Source of the DNA: Monarcha castaneiventris obscurior
Lineage: Eukaryota > Chordata > Aves > Passeriformes > Monarchidae
Assembly (NCBI GenBank): GCA_026261815.1
Contig: JAMPIT010000848.1
Coordinates: forward strand, 806,001-870,000
Direction: 5' to 3'
DNA: 64,000 nt
Made by a program: the position numbers and the translations under genes. Below, in pieces: positions 23,575 through 34,539 of the stretch (the stretch's first letter is position 1; each line of letters begins with the position of its first letter). The notes below the pieces were generated by a model. It made no database searches. It was not told the origin of the DNA and was given only the letters and a program-made list of their open reading frames with translations.

Positions 23575-25020
23575 GTGGGGTGGACACCCCAAGACCGCCA
23601 CTCTTGCCAGCATGAACTCCAAAACTCAGCGAGGCTGGCTGGCCTGGAAGCAGCACTGGGACCAGGATGGCTGCAGACACAGCTTCCTGATGGGTTCTGC
23701 CAGAGAGCAGCATCTCCAGGGCTTTGTCCCCAGCGTGGGCACGGGGTGTTCCCACCATGTGAAAGCAATAGAAGGTGTTTAACTCAGCTCTCTGCCTCCC
23801 TGCTGCCCGCAACCCCCATGCTGAGGGGGCTGTCTGCGCCAGTGCCCCCTACCTGGGTACCTCTCAACTGGGGCCCTGTCCTGTCCCTTCCTCTGGGGGG
23901 TCTGGGCCCGTTTGGCATCGTGCCCTAAAGCCCCCCTGGACTCTGTGGGTGGGCACAGCCCCAGCTGCACCCGGCAGCACTGGTGGCGTTCCTGGCCCTG
24001 TGCTGTGGTAGCTGCTCCCAGACAGGGGGTTTGCAGCCAGCTGGGGGGAGCGGGGACAAAGGCGGCCATGGGGAGGGGATGGTGGGGGAACACGGGACAT
24101 TCACAAGGCCCCCAATAGTGGCTGGGGAAACTGAGGCACAGGGGGACTGCAGGGACATGCGTGATATTTGCCACCCTCTGCTGTGGTCCCGTCCGTGCTT
24201 TCTGCTCCCTCCCCATAGCCATGTGCCCCCTGCCCCCCATCTCAGCCCTGCTGCACCCTGAGACAGGCAGAGCTGGGGAGGGGCCGCAGCAGAGCCCTGC
24301 ACCAGAGCAGTGTGGGCACAGTGCCCACGGCAGAGGTAGCACAACGCTGGTGCCAGGGCTGGGCCACCTGGTACCCAACTGTGCCCTAGCCATGCCAGCC
24401 AGGGCGGGGGCCAGGTGGGCACTGGGGTACGGCAAGCACGGGAGGTCAGGGCAGCGGCAGCCCCGGGATGGGACAGCACCTGTGCCCTGCACGCGCCTGC
24501 ACCCCTTCCCTGGGGCACGAGGCAGCCGGGCCTTTGTCCCCGGCCCTTTGTCTGGCATCTGCTCCCTGTGCTGGCAGCAGCACCAGACCACGGACTGGAG
24601 CCACTTCGGGGCTCCGGCTGCAACCCGGGCGCCTCTGGGAAGGATGCAGTTGGAATACCTAATGGCCAGCAGCCCCCCAAGCTGGCAGTGGTGGCGGTCC
24701 TGCAGCTGAGGCAGCAGAGAGGGCAGGAGTGAGGGCTCTGCCCCCCGGCACTTGTGGGCATCCTCTGGCAGATCCTGGCTGATCCCACAGCCTGTGTCCA
24801 GGATCCATGGAGGATGAGGGAGCTGAGGAGCAGTGGGAGATGTGGGGGCACCACGGAGCAGCTTGTCTTATTCCAGTTTGCAGGATGTGTCCCTTGTGGG
24901 TAGACTGGGAGCTGAAGTAGGAACCTGACCTTTCTCCTCCTGCCCCCCAAGAGGATGATCCTGCCCTTGAGAGCCCCCAAAACCCCTCACCCGCAGTACC
25001 CCCCCAGCCCCCTCCCTCTT
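23575..25020. other. SLC52A3 3' UTR and intergenic spacer
   Basis: The first part must be the SLC52A3 3' UTR, but no canonical AATAAA is seen soon after the stop. The remainder is GC-rich without recognisable genes or transposons. Confidence 0.5.
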
Positions 25021-25500
25021 GTCAGGGAAACAATTGCCTCCGATGGGAATTATTTCCATACAGCTGCTCAGGAAGGCACAAAATCAGTGGAGGAAGGCTG
25101 AGCCTTTCTTCTGGCGCTGCTCCCCCTCCCCACAGTGGTGGGGGCAGGTTTGGGGGGGCCCAGGCGCTGCCGTCAGCACTATCAGCTCGGCAGGGCTGGC
25201 TGCGGTTATTACCATACATTATCGCAGTCCCCTGCCTCCAAAAGGAGCCGGGGCTGCTCCCCCCCTCCCGGCCCTCCCTCCTCCTGCCTTTTACACTTAA
25301 TTACCTCCCTTATTACACCGCAGCCTGGAGAGAGACAAAATCCCGGGGCAGCGGGCGGGCAGGCAGCGGGCAGCGGGCGGGCAGGCAGCGGGCAGCGGGC
25401 AGCAGGCAGGCAGGCCCAACTAGTGCGTAAGTAATCGCCCGTTCTGCAAACGTGCCTTCCAGGAGACAACAGGCACACGCACGGATAAATAAATCAGGCA
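25021..25500. promoter_or_regulatory. Candidate conserved regulatory block upstream of SCRT2
   Basis: AT-containing islands stand out in GC-rich DNA 1.9-2.4 kb before the SCRT2 start. They include CAATTG (25031-25036) with a CAGCTG E-box (25061-25066), TGCGGTTATTACCATACATT (25201-25220), a homeodomain-like ACTTAATTACC (about 25294-25304) with CTTATTACACCG, and GCGTAAGTAATCG near 25424-25436. CAGCTG E-boxes and TAATTA sites suit neural control of SCRT2, but no alignment was made. Confidence 0.35.
25338..25412. repeat. GGGCAGC/GGCAGGCAGC short tandem repeat
   Basis: Units of GCGGGCGGGCAGGCAGCGG are repeated about two to three times with internal GGCA repeats. It interrupts the candidate SCRT2 upstream regulatory block. 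Confidence 0.7.
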
Positions 25501-25784
25501 GCAGAGGCCGGGAGCCCAGTGTGTGGGTGTGGGATGCCGGGAGCAGCCCGGCAGGCAATGTCCCCTCGGGGCCGCAGCCCTCCGGGAAAGGTGACCTTGA
25601 ACTTGGCAGAGCCTTGATGTCAGGGCAGTGCTGCAGGGACAGATGGGGCTCTTGGTGCTGCCGGCAATCCCTGGCCAAGTGCTGCGGGAGCAAGTGGAGA
25701 GACCCCAGACTACACAGGGAGCAGCCCTAGGAGAAGGGTGAAGAGACCCCAGCCGACGTGGACAGCAGCCCTGGGATCCTGTAG

Positions 25785-26010
25785 GATGTAGAATGCTGTG
25801 GATATGGGATGCTCTGGGATGGGGGGTGCTGTGAGCTATGGGATGCACTGAGCTGTGTGATCCTGTGAGATGCTGTGGGATACTGTGGGATGCCGTGGCC
25901 TGTGGGATGCTCTAGGCTGTGAAATGATGTGGGCTGTGGGATGCCCTGGGCTACAGGATACTGCGGGATGCTGTGGGATGCTGTGGGATGCTCTGGGCTG
26001 CGGGGTACCA
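25785..26010. repeat. Degenerate minisatellite built on GGGATGCTGTG
   Basis: The motif GGGATGCTGTG and variants (GGGATGCTCTG, GGATACTGTG) recur about fifteen times at 10-22-base spacing. No gene is present. Confidence 0.75.
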
Positions 26011-26539
26011 CACAAAGCAGTGAGCAGGGGCACTGCGATGCAGGGCTGGCTCCAGACGTGGCTCTGGGCACGACTGAAGGAGCAGACACGTCTGTGAGCA
26101 GGCAGGCCCGTGGTGCTGCCTGTGGGGGTGCTGCTTTTGGTTCCCAGACCCGGCGCCACATCCCTGGCCAAAGGGGCCAGCATGGCCAGGGCTGCCCTGT
26201 GCCAGCCGTGCCAGCGCTCTGCCTGCCGTGACAGCTGAGGGACCGTCCTTATTAAGAGCTGCAACACTCTCAGCATTGCACAAGGCTCAGGGAGAGCAGG
26301 GCCAGCTGCCAGCCAGGTCCCCGTGTCACCCACTGGCCCTCAGATGGCACAACTCCGGCCTTCAGATGGCACAACTGCAGGGAAAGGCAGCCCCGGACCG
26401 CTGGCTGCCTGCAGTGGAGTGCAGAGAGGAGGGGGGAGTGGGAGTGGGTGCTCCAGTGAGACGAGGGGGGAGCAAGAATGGGGGCTCTGGCAGAGAACAA
26501 TGAACTGCCACGAGCCCGGCTATTGTTGTGGCTCCAAAG

Positions 26540-26930
26540 GTCACGGTGCTTCCTGGGGACTGGGAGTGGGACAGGGACATGGGAAAGGGAGAGAAGGTGG
26601 GAAAAGAGGGATGGGAACAGTGAGCAGGGATGGGGACAAGACAGAGGTGGGACAGAGATGAGGGCAGGGAAGAGGGAAAAGGGTTGAGGACAGAGAAAAA
26701 GGTACAGGAGAAGGGAAAGAGAAAGGGGACAGTGGAAAGGGACAGTGGACAGAGATGAGAATAGGGAAGATGGGTGGGAATGGGAACAGGGATAGGAACA
26801 GAGAGCAAGGACAAGGAAAGGAGAAAGGGACAAGAAGCAGGAACAGGGACAGGGATGGAGACAAGACAAGGGACAGGGGACAGGGATAGGGACAGGGATG
26901 GGGATGAGGACTCCCGCCCGGCAGACCCGT
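26540..26930. repeat. Purine-rich (GGGACA/GGGAA) tract
   Basis: Nearly 400 bases are almost free of pyrimidines on the plus strand except scattered C and T. They are built of GGGACAGGGA, GGAAAGG and GGGATGGGAA units. It lies 0.5-0.9 kb before the SCRT2 start. The long antisense open frame through it is a CCCTGTCCC-type artefact. Confidence 0.8.
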
Positions 26931-27426
26931 CCTTCCTTGGTCCCGGGGACTGGCGGCAGGGAGACAAAGACGGTGGGAGGCAGAGGCATGTGCCCCCCCC
27001 TCCCGTCCCCCCCCCGTCCCCCTGTGTCCCCATTGTCCGTGGCCGGGGTGGGGGGAGGAACCAGGGGGAGGGACCAGGGACCCCACAGTGTCGTGATGGC
27101 CGGGGCACCCCGCGCTGCCGGCAGCTCGGGGGGCTCTGGGGGGGCTCCGGGCGCGGCCGGGCGAAGCGGCCCCCTCCCACCCCGACCGCCTGCCTTCCTC
27201 CTCCTCCTCCTCCCCCTCTTCCCCTCCTCCTTCTCTTCCTCCTCCTCCACCTCCTCCTCGCCGCCGTGCCGCCTCCCCGCCCCTCGCACTCGCCTCCCCG
27301 CGCCTCTCCGTGCGCACCGCCGGGGCCGAGCGCCGGGGCCGGGGCGGGGGGGGCCGGGGCCGGTGCGGGGGCCGGGGCCGGTGGCGGCGCCGGTAGCGGA
27401 GGTGTCCAGCGCTGCCCGGCCCCGCC
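26931..27426 (+). promoter_or_regulatory. SCRT2: SCRT2 promoter and 5' UTR (CpG island)
   Basis: GC- and CpG-rich sequence leads into the SCRT2 ATG. It includes a CTC/CCT-rich polypyrimidine stretch (about 27193-27262) and GGGGCCGG repeats (about 27320-27390). No TATA box is seen. The transcription start was not identified. Confidence 0.5.
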
Positions 27427-30403
27427 ATGCCCCGCTCCTTCCTGGTGAAGAAGCTGAAAGCGGAGGCGTTCCCGGCCGCCGGGGCCCCCGCGCCCCCTTA
27501 CGCCCCCCTGGAGCCCCCCTACACGCTGCCCGGCCCCGCCGCCGGCGATGGTGAGTGCGGGGCCGGGGGTCCGGAGGGGCCCCCCCGCCGCTATTGTCTC
27601 TGCGCCCGGCGGGGCACCGGGAAGGAGACACGGGGGGGACGCAGGGCAGGACGGGGCGGGGGTCCCTGCGTTGTATCCTGCGGCGGGCGAGGGGTGCGGG
27701 GTGGGGGTGTGTCATCCCTCGTCGTCCTCTTGTCCCCCTCTCCGGGGCCACCCGCCGCTGCCGAAGTTGGTCCTTGGGGGAAACATCCCCTGCGTGACAG
27801 CGTCAGCCCCGTGGGCAGCCCCGAGTGCCCCCCGCCCATGGGCCAGCGAGGTGGGCTCCTTCCCACGACAGCTTGGGGGGGTACGAAGGAACCGGTCTGC
27901 GGGGGCGGCGGGGGGCGGCAGCCTCGCCGTGCCGGCGGGTTTCATTGTTCGCAGCGGTGCCCCGAGCCCCCCTGGGAGCGCGGGGGAGGCCGGCGCCCTC
28001 CGGGGCACGGGGAGCGGGGCTGGGGAAAGAAGAGGGGGTACCCCAGCAGAGGGAGATGTGCAAAGGGCTGGGCTGGGGGTGGCCGTGGTCCTTGGAATCC
28101 CGTCCTGCGGGGGAACACTGGGGTGGGCTCGGAGTTCCCGGAGCTCGGCACAGCCCCCCAACGGGGCAGCCCAGGCACCTGCCCAGAAAGAGGGGCTGGC
28201 CGTGGATTGGGGGGGCTCTGTTGCATAGGCTGGGGAGTCCTGGCTGCTCGTGGATTGGGAGACGGAGCTGGATGCGGGAATGGGCCTGATCCAGCCACAC
28301 ACAAGCAAGCTAACATCGCCCAGCCGCTGCGGTGCTTGTCCCCGCTTTTCTAGTTCTCGCCAGCCCTTGGTGGGCTTTCCCTGCCAGGGGCCGGGATGCG
28401 AAGCCCGTCTGGCCTGGGGGTCCTCTGCTCCCCCCTCATCAACCAAGAGCCGGTGGGGGAGGGATGTGCTGCAGCTGGGCAGAAGCTGCCGACTCTGCTC
28501 TCCTGGAAATAACCTTGCTGCATGCTCGGAGGCAGCGTGAGAAATTGCTGAGCAGAGCGCTTTCTGCACAGCCCGCGCTGTCAGCACGGCGCGGGGGACG
28601 GGGGGGCCCGGCTCTGCCCCCGCCATGCAGCCCCCTCCCCACCGTGGGCACCCGTGGCCGCCACGGGACAAACGAGAGCAGTTGCTTGCCAAGGGGTCCT
28701 GTGGGTGCTGCCGGGGGGTGTGGATTTAGGGGATGCTCGGCCGCAGCTGCAGTGGGATGTCCTTGCTGCCCCACGGTGTGCATGGGTCAGCCCAGCTGTG
28801 CCCTGACCCCCGGCCCCCGCCAGCCCCTCTGTCACCATCAGTGGGGATGAGGCCTCTGAAGCAGCTTGCAAGGACCAGTGTGCACAAGGCGGGGGATTGC
28901 TGGGACCAGTTTGGGGGTCTTGGGGTGCCAGCACATCCCCAGGACTGCTGGCCCGGTGGGAAGGGGGCTGCACTGCTGCTCCTGCAGTGACCTTTGTGTA
29001 GCAGCACAGAGGGACCAGGATGCCAAAGCAGCACGCACTCGACACAGGATGGGAGTCCCGCAGACGAATCAGGGTCATGAGCAGACTCGCACCAATGTCA
29101 CATGTGTGTGACAGCAGTGGAGTGGTACCCGAGCCTGGCTTCACATCTGGGGGGCTGTAGGTCCCTCAGCTTGGCAGGAGGCCAGGGACCTGGTGCTGCT
29201 GCCCTCCTGCCTCTGTTTTATCTCCAGGAATAGCCCCTGTGGGGACAGCAGAGAGGCGGGGGGGCTTTCCCAGCCCCTTTGCTGAGGAAGGGGAACCTAG
29301 GGCAGCCTCATCCCGGCTGCCCACGGAGCAGAGCTCATTACCGGCATGGCCCCGGTGAACAATGAGCTCCCGGAACCGACAGCTGTCTGGCGGCTAATGG
29401 CCCCCGGGGGCTGCCCGAAGCCGGGGCAGGCGCAGCTGGACGTTCTGCAGTTCCAGCCCCAGTTCCCATCCCGGGCAGCCCTGCAGAATGGGACCCATCC
29501 TGCCGACAGATGAAGACAGTAGCCAGGGCACGACAAGGCAGCTCTGGTGCTCAGTGGCTCAGTGGGGACAGGAACCAGTTTGGGGGGGACAACCTGGGTT
29601 CTGCACCTCCTATGGGCAATTTTGGCTCGTGGCTTTTCCCTGCCCCTGGTAAGGCTGCTCTGGAGGTACAATGACCCCACTGTGTTGTCCCCACAGGGTA
29701 CCTCCAGCACTGCCTGGCGCCAGCCGGCTATGACACCGACAAGAAGCAAGGTCTGCCACCACCGCCACCAGACCCAGCCTACGCACCCAGCCACGAGGAG
29801 TACAGCGATCCCGAGAGCCCCCAGTCCAGCTTTTCCGCCCGCTACTTCAATGGGGAGGCGGCAGTGACAGACAGCTACTCCATGGATGCCTTCTTCATCA
29901 CAGACGGGCGATCGCGCCGGCGCAGTGAGAGCCAGCGCCATGGCAGCCACCGCCACTCCTGCCCCGAGTGCGGCAAGACCTACGCCACCTCCTCCAACCT
30001 CAGCCGGCACAAGCAGACCCACCGCAGCCTGGACAGCAAGATGGCGAGGAAATGCCCCACCTGTGGGAAGGCATACGTCTCCATGCCCGCCCTGGCCATG
30101 CACGTCCTCACCCACAACCTCAAGCACAAGTGCGACGTGTGCGGCAAAGCCTTCAGCCGGCCCTGGCTGCTGCAGGGCCACATGCGGTCCCACACCGGGG
30201 AGAAGCCGTTCGGCTGCTCCCACTGTGGGAAAGCCTTCGCCGACCGCTCCAACCTCCGCGCCCACATGCAGACCCACTCCGCCTTCAAGCACTACAAGTG
30301 CAAGCAGTGCGAGAAGACCTTCGCCCTCAAGTCATACCTCAACAAGCACTATGAGTCCGCCTGCTTCAAGGGCTCCGAACACAGCTGTGCAATAGGGAAC
30401 TAG
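27427..30403 (+). CDS. SCRT2: Scratch family transcriptional repressor 2, two exons
   Basis: Exon 1 is 27427-27550 and exon 2 is 29697-30403, joined in phase after one base of a glycine codon, giving 276 aa. The N-terminus MPRSFLVKK is the SNAG repressor motif of the Snail/Scratch superfamily, which recruits LSD1-type corepressors. An acidic EEYSDPESPQSS block and the Scratch-specific AVTDSYSMDAFFITDGRSRRR segment (about residues 97-117) follow. Five C2H2 fingers have first cysteines near residues 130, 161, 187, 215 and 243; the last ends H-x4-C. TGEKPFG links fingers 3 and 4. Scratch proteins bind E-boxes in the nucleus of post-mitotic neurons. SCRT2 rather than SCRT1 is supported by the lack of SCRT1's longer linkers and by its SRXN1 neighbour. 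The linker before finger 1 is shorter than the glycine-rich human one. Confidence 0.94.
27551..29696 (+). other. SCRT2: SCRT2 intron with a candidate enhancer at 29320-29400
   Basis: The 2.1-kb intron is GC-rich and has no transposon I recognise. Near its 3' end a compact cluster carries CTCATTACCGG (29334-29344), a SOX-like AACAATG (29358-29364), an E-box CAGCTG (29380-29385) and TAATGG (29395-29400). This spacing of SOX, bHLH and homeodomain-like sites is typical of neural enhancers, but that is inference. Confidence 0.4.
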
Positions 30404-31530
30404 TCTCCCAACCCCTGTGGCACATCCCCATTCCCAACCTCATCCTTCTATCCAATCCCCATCCCTGTCCCCATCTCATCCCATGCCCATCCCCATTCCC
30501 CCACACATCCCACCCTGTCCCCACCCCCATCCCTATCCCATCCTGGTCCCAGTCCCTGTGCCAGCACTCCTGCAGCTGCAGCCAGCTGGTTTGTTGCTGT
30601 GCTGAGGCTGGAGGACACGTCCCCACAGACTCACTCCCCACCTGCTCCCTGGGAAGGGGGTCCCCCACAGTGGGACCCAGTTCCTTTCCCCTGGTGCCAG
30701 AACCCCCCCGCAGCCAGGCAGGTCTCTCTGCGGGGGACTCACCTGGGGACCTCTTCCAGACCCGGGAGAGACTTTCCTCCCCTAGCTCGTGACTTTCACC
30801 TCTATTTATTTAATTTATTACTATTATTTATTTAGAGCTGCTGCTTCTCTTCCCGGGGGATCCCGGGTGAGAAAAGACACTTTTCTGCTCCCCACTAGGA
30901 GCAAACCCTCCCCTTGACCCTAATCCTGATGGGACCATGGACTGGTGCTACTGCCGGCTTGGCAGGACTGATGGCTACTGAGGCTGACGGAGGGCAGGGC
31001 TGCCAGTCACCCTTGAAGCCTGGGGTCCCTGCAGCCCACCACCCAGGGCACCCTGCTGCCCCTCTGCCCCGTGGCACAGCGTTCACCTTGGCCCTGCAGA
31101 TCCACAGTCCTGGAGTCCGGGGAAGTGCCAAGGGAAGAGCGAGGGGCTTCCAGCAGAGATCCACAGGACACATCCTCCATCAGCTCCCAGCTCCCGGCTT
31201 GGCCAGGCACAACTGGCCCCTGCCAAGATGATGGGGAATAGCCCCCCAGGCAGGTGCAGCCCCCTCGCCATGCGAATGGCTGGGCTGGCAGCTGGGCTGG
31301 AGACCCAGCCCTGGGGCAGGCAGCACCCGAACCCCCCAACCACCCCCCCACGTATCCCTAGCCCCTTCCCCAGCCGGCTCCCGGCTCCCTCGCCATTGCC
31401 CCCCACCTGCACTCAGGAGGAGGGGGTCAGAGTAGCTGTAAAGTTTGGGTGAGTCTATTTAAATGTTCTTATTTATATTATTTATTACTTATGCTTTTCA
31501 CTATTTATTTGTTAAGACTGGCCGGGCCAT
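30404..31530 (+). other. SCRT2: SCRT2 3' UTR with AU-rich elements
   Basis: After the stop comes a CCCATCCC-rich repeat (about 30420-30550). Two AU-rich patches follow in otherwise GC-rich sequence: 30802-30836 (several overlapping ATTTA pentamers) and 31455-31515 (ATTTA, TTATTTATATT and similar). Such patches in a 3' UTR usually shorten mRNA life or bind Hu/ELAV proteins. No AATAAA is seen, so the 3' end is undefined and might reach the AT-rich block at 32270-32460. Confidence 0.5.
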
Positions 31531-33780
31531 GCCAGCGCTGGCTCGCAGGAGGTGGCAGAGCTGCAGCAGAGCTGCCGTGCCCAGGACACAGCCACGGTGG
31601 CACGGACAGGGACGGGACCCCGAGAGCGGACTGTGCGGCGGGCACGGAGGCAGGAGGGCACGAGCTGGCCCGGCAGCCCAGGCTTCACGTCCTGCAAGCC
31701 TCCCCCAAAGGCAAAGCCCTTCTCCTTTGTCTTCCTTGCTGCCACGGGCTCCTGCTTTGCTCCGTGTCCCGCGTCAGCCCAGCGGGGACAAACCAGCCAC
31801 TCTATGCAACCTCCCGGCGGAGCGCCCCAGCACCGGCCCCGGAGCAAGCGCCGCGCTCGCATTCCGGAGCGGGGCTCGACCCACGCCTCCGCTTCCTACC
31901 TCGGGCCGCGAGCTGCCCCAGCCCCGTCACCCTGTGCCGTTCCCCAACACTTGGGGACTCAGCCCGGCACCCCGCGGGGCCGCACTCGCGCACCCCCACA
32001 CCGTCTTCCTGCGCCGTCTTCCTCCCTGCACCGTCTTCCTCCCGCTGCCTCGGTGCCTGCGTTGGTCATGGGTTTAGTGGGGATGTCCCTGTCACGGTCC
32101 TCGCTGCCATGGCACGGTGACCACACGTCCGCACCCCACAGAGGGGATGAGCATCGCCCTGGCCACTCGGGCACCCCACCGGGTTTTCCCCACGGTGCCG
32201 GCGCCGTTCCGCGGAGCGCGGTGTCCTGAAGCCGGCAGGCTTGGAGCACTGCGCCGCTGCCCCTCTCTCCTGTAAATAGCAGACACTACAGCAATAATTT
32301 TCCGTGCATGATAGATTTTTTCTGCCAGGTTTTGTACTTGCCAGCCCCAGTATGAAAGTCTACTGAGATCCGGCCATCCGCAGTATTACTTGTAACGCAA
32401 TTCAGGGATATAAAAGGGATTTCTGCCACTAACCATGTGTCTTGAGGGATTTGTGTCGGCACGGTGGCGGGTGGTGGCACGCGAGCTGCCAGCCTGCCCA
32501 TCCCACGGTGCCCTGTGCCCACGCCCACTCCTGGGCTGGAGCATCGTGGAGAGAACTGCCCCAAATAGAGGGGCGATGTCCTGGCATCTGGGAGCGGGTG
32601 GCTGAGGAGCATCCCACGCTGCCCACGTGGCCCTGCCAGCCCCGCAGCCCGTGGGCAGCAGCCAGACAAACTCCTGCTGTGACAAGGAGGGGTTACGATG
32701 CCACCCTGCTCGTGAGAGAGCCGGGGGCTGAGAGAGCGGCAGAGCGCTGACCTGGAAGTAAAGCGGCGTGTGAAATCCCGGCAACGGGCGCAGAGCCCGG
32801 CGGGCAGCCCGGGGAGGGCGCCGGCAATGCTCACACACCCCTGGGGCGCCGCTGCGCTGGATGGGGAGGATTCGGTGTGCAAATTTTATTTCAGCTCGCC
32901 GGTGGCAACGACCCAGCAGAGCCCCTGCTCCCAGGGGCAGATAGGCATTGCCGCTCCCCACCCCTCTTTCCTCATCCTTTCCCACATGTGGGTGCCAATG
33001 GGAGAAGGCAAATTATTTTTAGCATCCAGCTTGTCAGCAAAGACCTAGCTGAGCCCTGAGCTCCCAGTGACATCAGTGCAATCTTTCACCCGCAAAGTGA
33101 TCACCAGATTCACCTAGCAAAAAACTAACCCCAGAGCCTCACAAACCGAACCCTGACCATCATCGGCATGCTTCCGAGACAGCTCTGGGGCTGGGGACCC
33201 TCCATGACATCAGGGTGAGGGCACTGGGAACAGCCATCCACTGTCATCATGTTCCTGCTGTGGATCCAGAGTGCCCGGTTGCAGCAGCCAGAGGGGTGGG
33301 AAACCCAGTTCTTCCTGGGAGCCTCTCCCCACTTGGAACACTGGTCTGAAGAAATGACCTAGAAAGGCTCAGGACTGAAGGTCCTTGGTGCCTACCCCGC
33401 AGTGAAGCATCCTGGCATCACTGCTCAGCTCTGGAGTTGTTTCACGCCTCATCTTCCTTGCCGTGGATCCCATAGGTGTCAGCGCAGCAGGGAGGGCTCT
33501 GGGTTGGGGACGTGTTCTTGGTACAGCCAGGCAGGCTGGGGGCATAGCCCAACTCTCCGTTGGAGGATGATCCTTAGTGCCCCGGCACGGCCGGGTGGGA
33601 CCAAAGACTCCCAGGGACAGGATGGGGATCCCCAGCACAGAGGGTGGGGGCTCAGCTGCCGTGTGCCCATGGGTGTCCCAAGGGAAAGAGGAGCTGAGGG
33701 CAGCCCTGATCGCAGGCTCTCCGGAGTGGGCAGCGGGCCAGCCGGCTCTGGCACCCGGCCCGGAAGTCTGTCCTGCCCCT
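31531..33780. other. Spacer between SCRT2 and SRXN1
   Basis: No gene is recognised. Two AT-containing islands stand out, 32270-32460 (AATAATTTTCCGTGC, GTATTACTTGTAACGCAA, TATAAAAGG) and about 32990-33130 (AAATTATTTTTAGCATCC near 33010). Either could be distal SCRT2 3' UTR or a regulatory element. Confidence 0.5.
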
Positions 33781-33800
33781 GCACTGTGACTCTGCAAAAC
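33781..33800 (+). promoter_or_regulatory. SRXN1: Antioxidant response element upstream of SRXN1
   Basis: The core TGACTCTGC (33787-33795) fits the ARE TGACNNNGC exactly. The extended site (R before TGAC, then GCAAAA after) matches the 20-base ARE consensus at nearly every position. SRXN1 is a known NRF2 target in mammals. The site is 158 bases before the preferred ATG. Confidence 0.65.
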
Positions 33801-33944
33801 CGTGGGGCGGCGGCAGTGACAATGACGATGGCTGGGCCAGGAGGAAGCAGAGGGGCCCGGCTGGGCGCTGCACTGCTCGGGGCAGAGCAGAGGGCTCGGC
33901 TGAGCAGGACAGAAGAAGGCCAAGGCCAGCCGGCAGCCGCAGCC

Positions 33945-34454
33945 ATGGCTGAGGCCGAAGACAGAAGCATCCATACACAGCACATCTCGGCCGTGCACAA
34001 CGTGCCCGTGCGTGTCCTCATCCGGCCCATCCCGGCAGAGCTGGAGCCGGGAAAAGTGCAGAGCCTGATGGAGACCCTGCAGGTGAGCGCAGCCCCCGGG
34101 ATGCAGAGGCAGCCCCTCCTGCACCCACTCAGAGGGCACCTCTGGGGAAGCTGACAGCACCCAAGCCCTGGCACAGTCGGGTGGGGGGGTGTCAGGGCAG
34201 GTTGGGAGTGCCGGGGTGTGTTGCACTTGGATGTCTCTCCCCCTTCCCAGGAGGATCCCGAGCGGGTGCCCCCCATCGACGTGCTCTGGGTCAAAGGCAG
34301 TGAGGGCGGCGATTACTTCTACTCCTTCGGGGGCTGCCACCGCTTCGCTGCCCACCAGGCACTCCGCCGGGAGACCATCCCCGCCAAGATCATCCCCACC
34401 ACCCTCAGCGACCTCCGTACCTACCTCGGCTCTTCCACGCCCCACCTGCGCTAG
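33945..34454 (+). CDS. SRXN1: Sulfiredoxin-1, two exons
   Basis: Exons 33945-34082 and 34251-34454 join in phase to 113 aa. Sulfiredoxin uses ATP to reduce cysteine sulfinic acid in over-oxidised 2-Cys peroxiredoxins, in the cytosol. Diagnostic sequence: [50 protein letters not shown] with catalytic Cys75, RRETIPAKI, and the ending [16 protein letters not shown]. The start is uncertain. ATGs at 33822 and 33828 in the same frame would give 154 or 152 aa with a GAR-rich tail like the longer mammalian N-terminus. I prefer 33945 because it has the best Kozak context (GCAGCCATGG) and because the upstream ATGs lie only 22-41 bases after the ARE, probably before or at the transcription start. Confidence 0.9.
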
Positions 34455-34539
34455 CGCAGCACCTCGAGGATGCCCAGCAGCCCGCTCTGTCCCTGTTGGT
34501 TCTGACCCGTGAGCGCCTGGTGAAGATGTGATCGGAGTC

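Noticed and set aside
26270..27751. 493-residue minus-strand open frame
   Set aside because: It is the antisense of the purine tract and of the SCRT2 first exon. Its long Ser/Leu/Pro runs are the translation of CCCTGTCCC repeats, and no family is recognisable.
32286..32985. About 200-residue minus-strand frames between SCRT2 and SRXN1
   Set aside because: Low similarity to anything known, no splice or start context, and they overlap each other in different frames.
33402..33821. Long N-terminal extension of the SRXN1 frame
   Set aside because: It would put the ARE inside the coding sequence and adds 140 residues unlike any sulfiredoxin.
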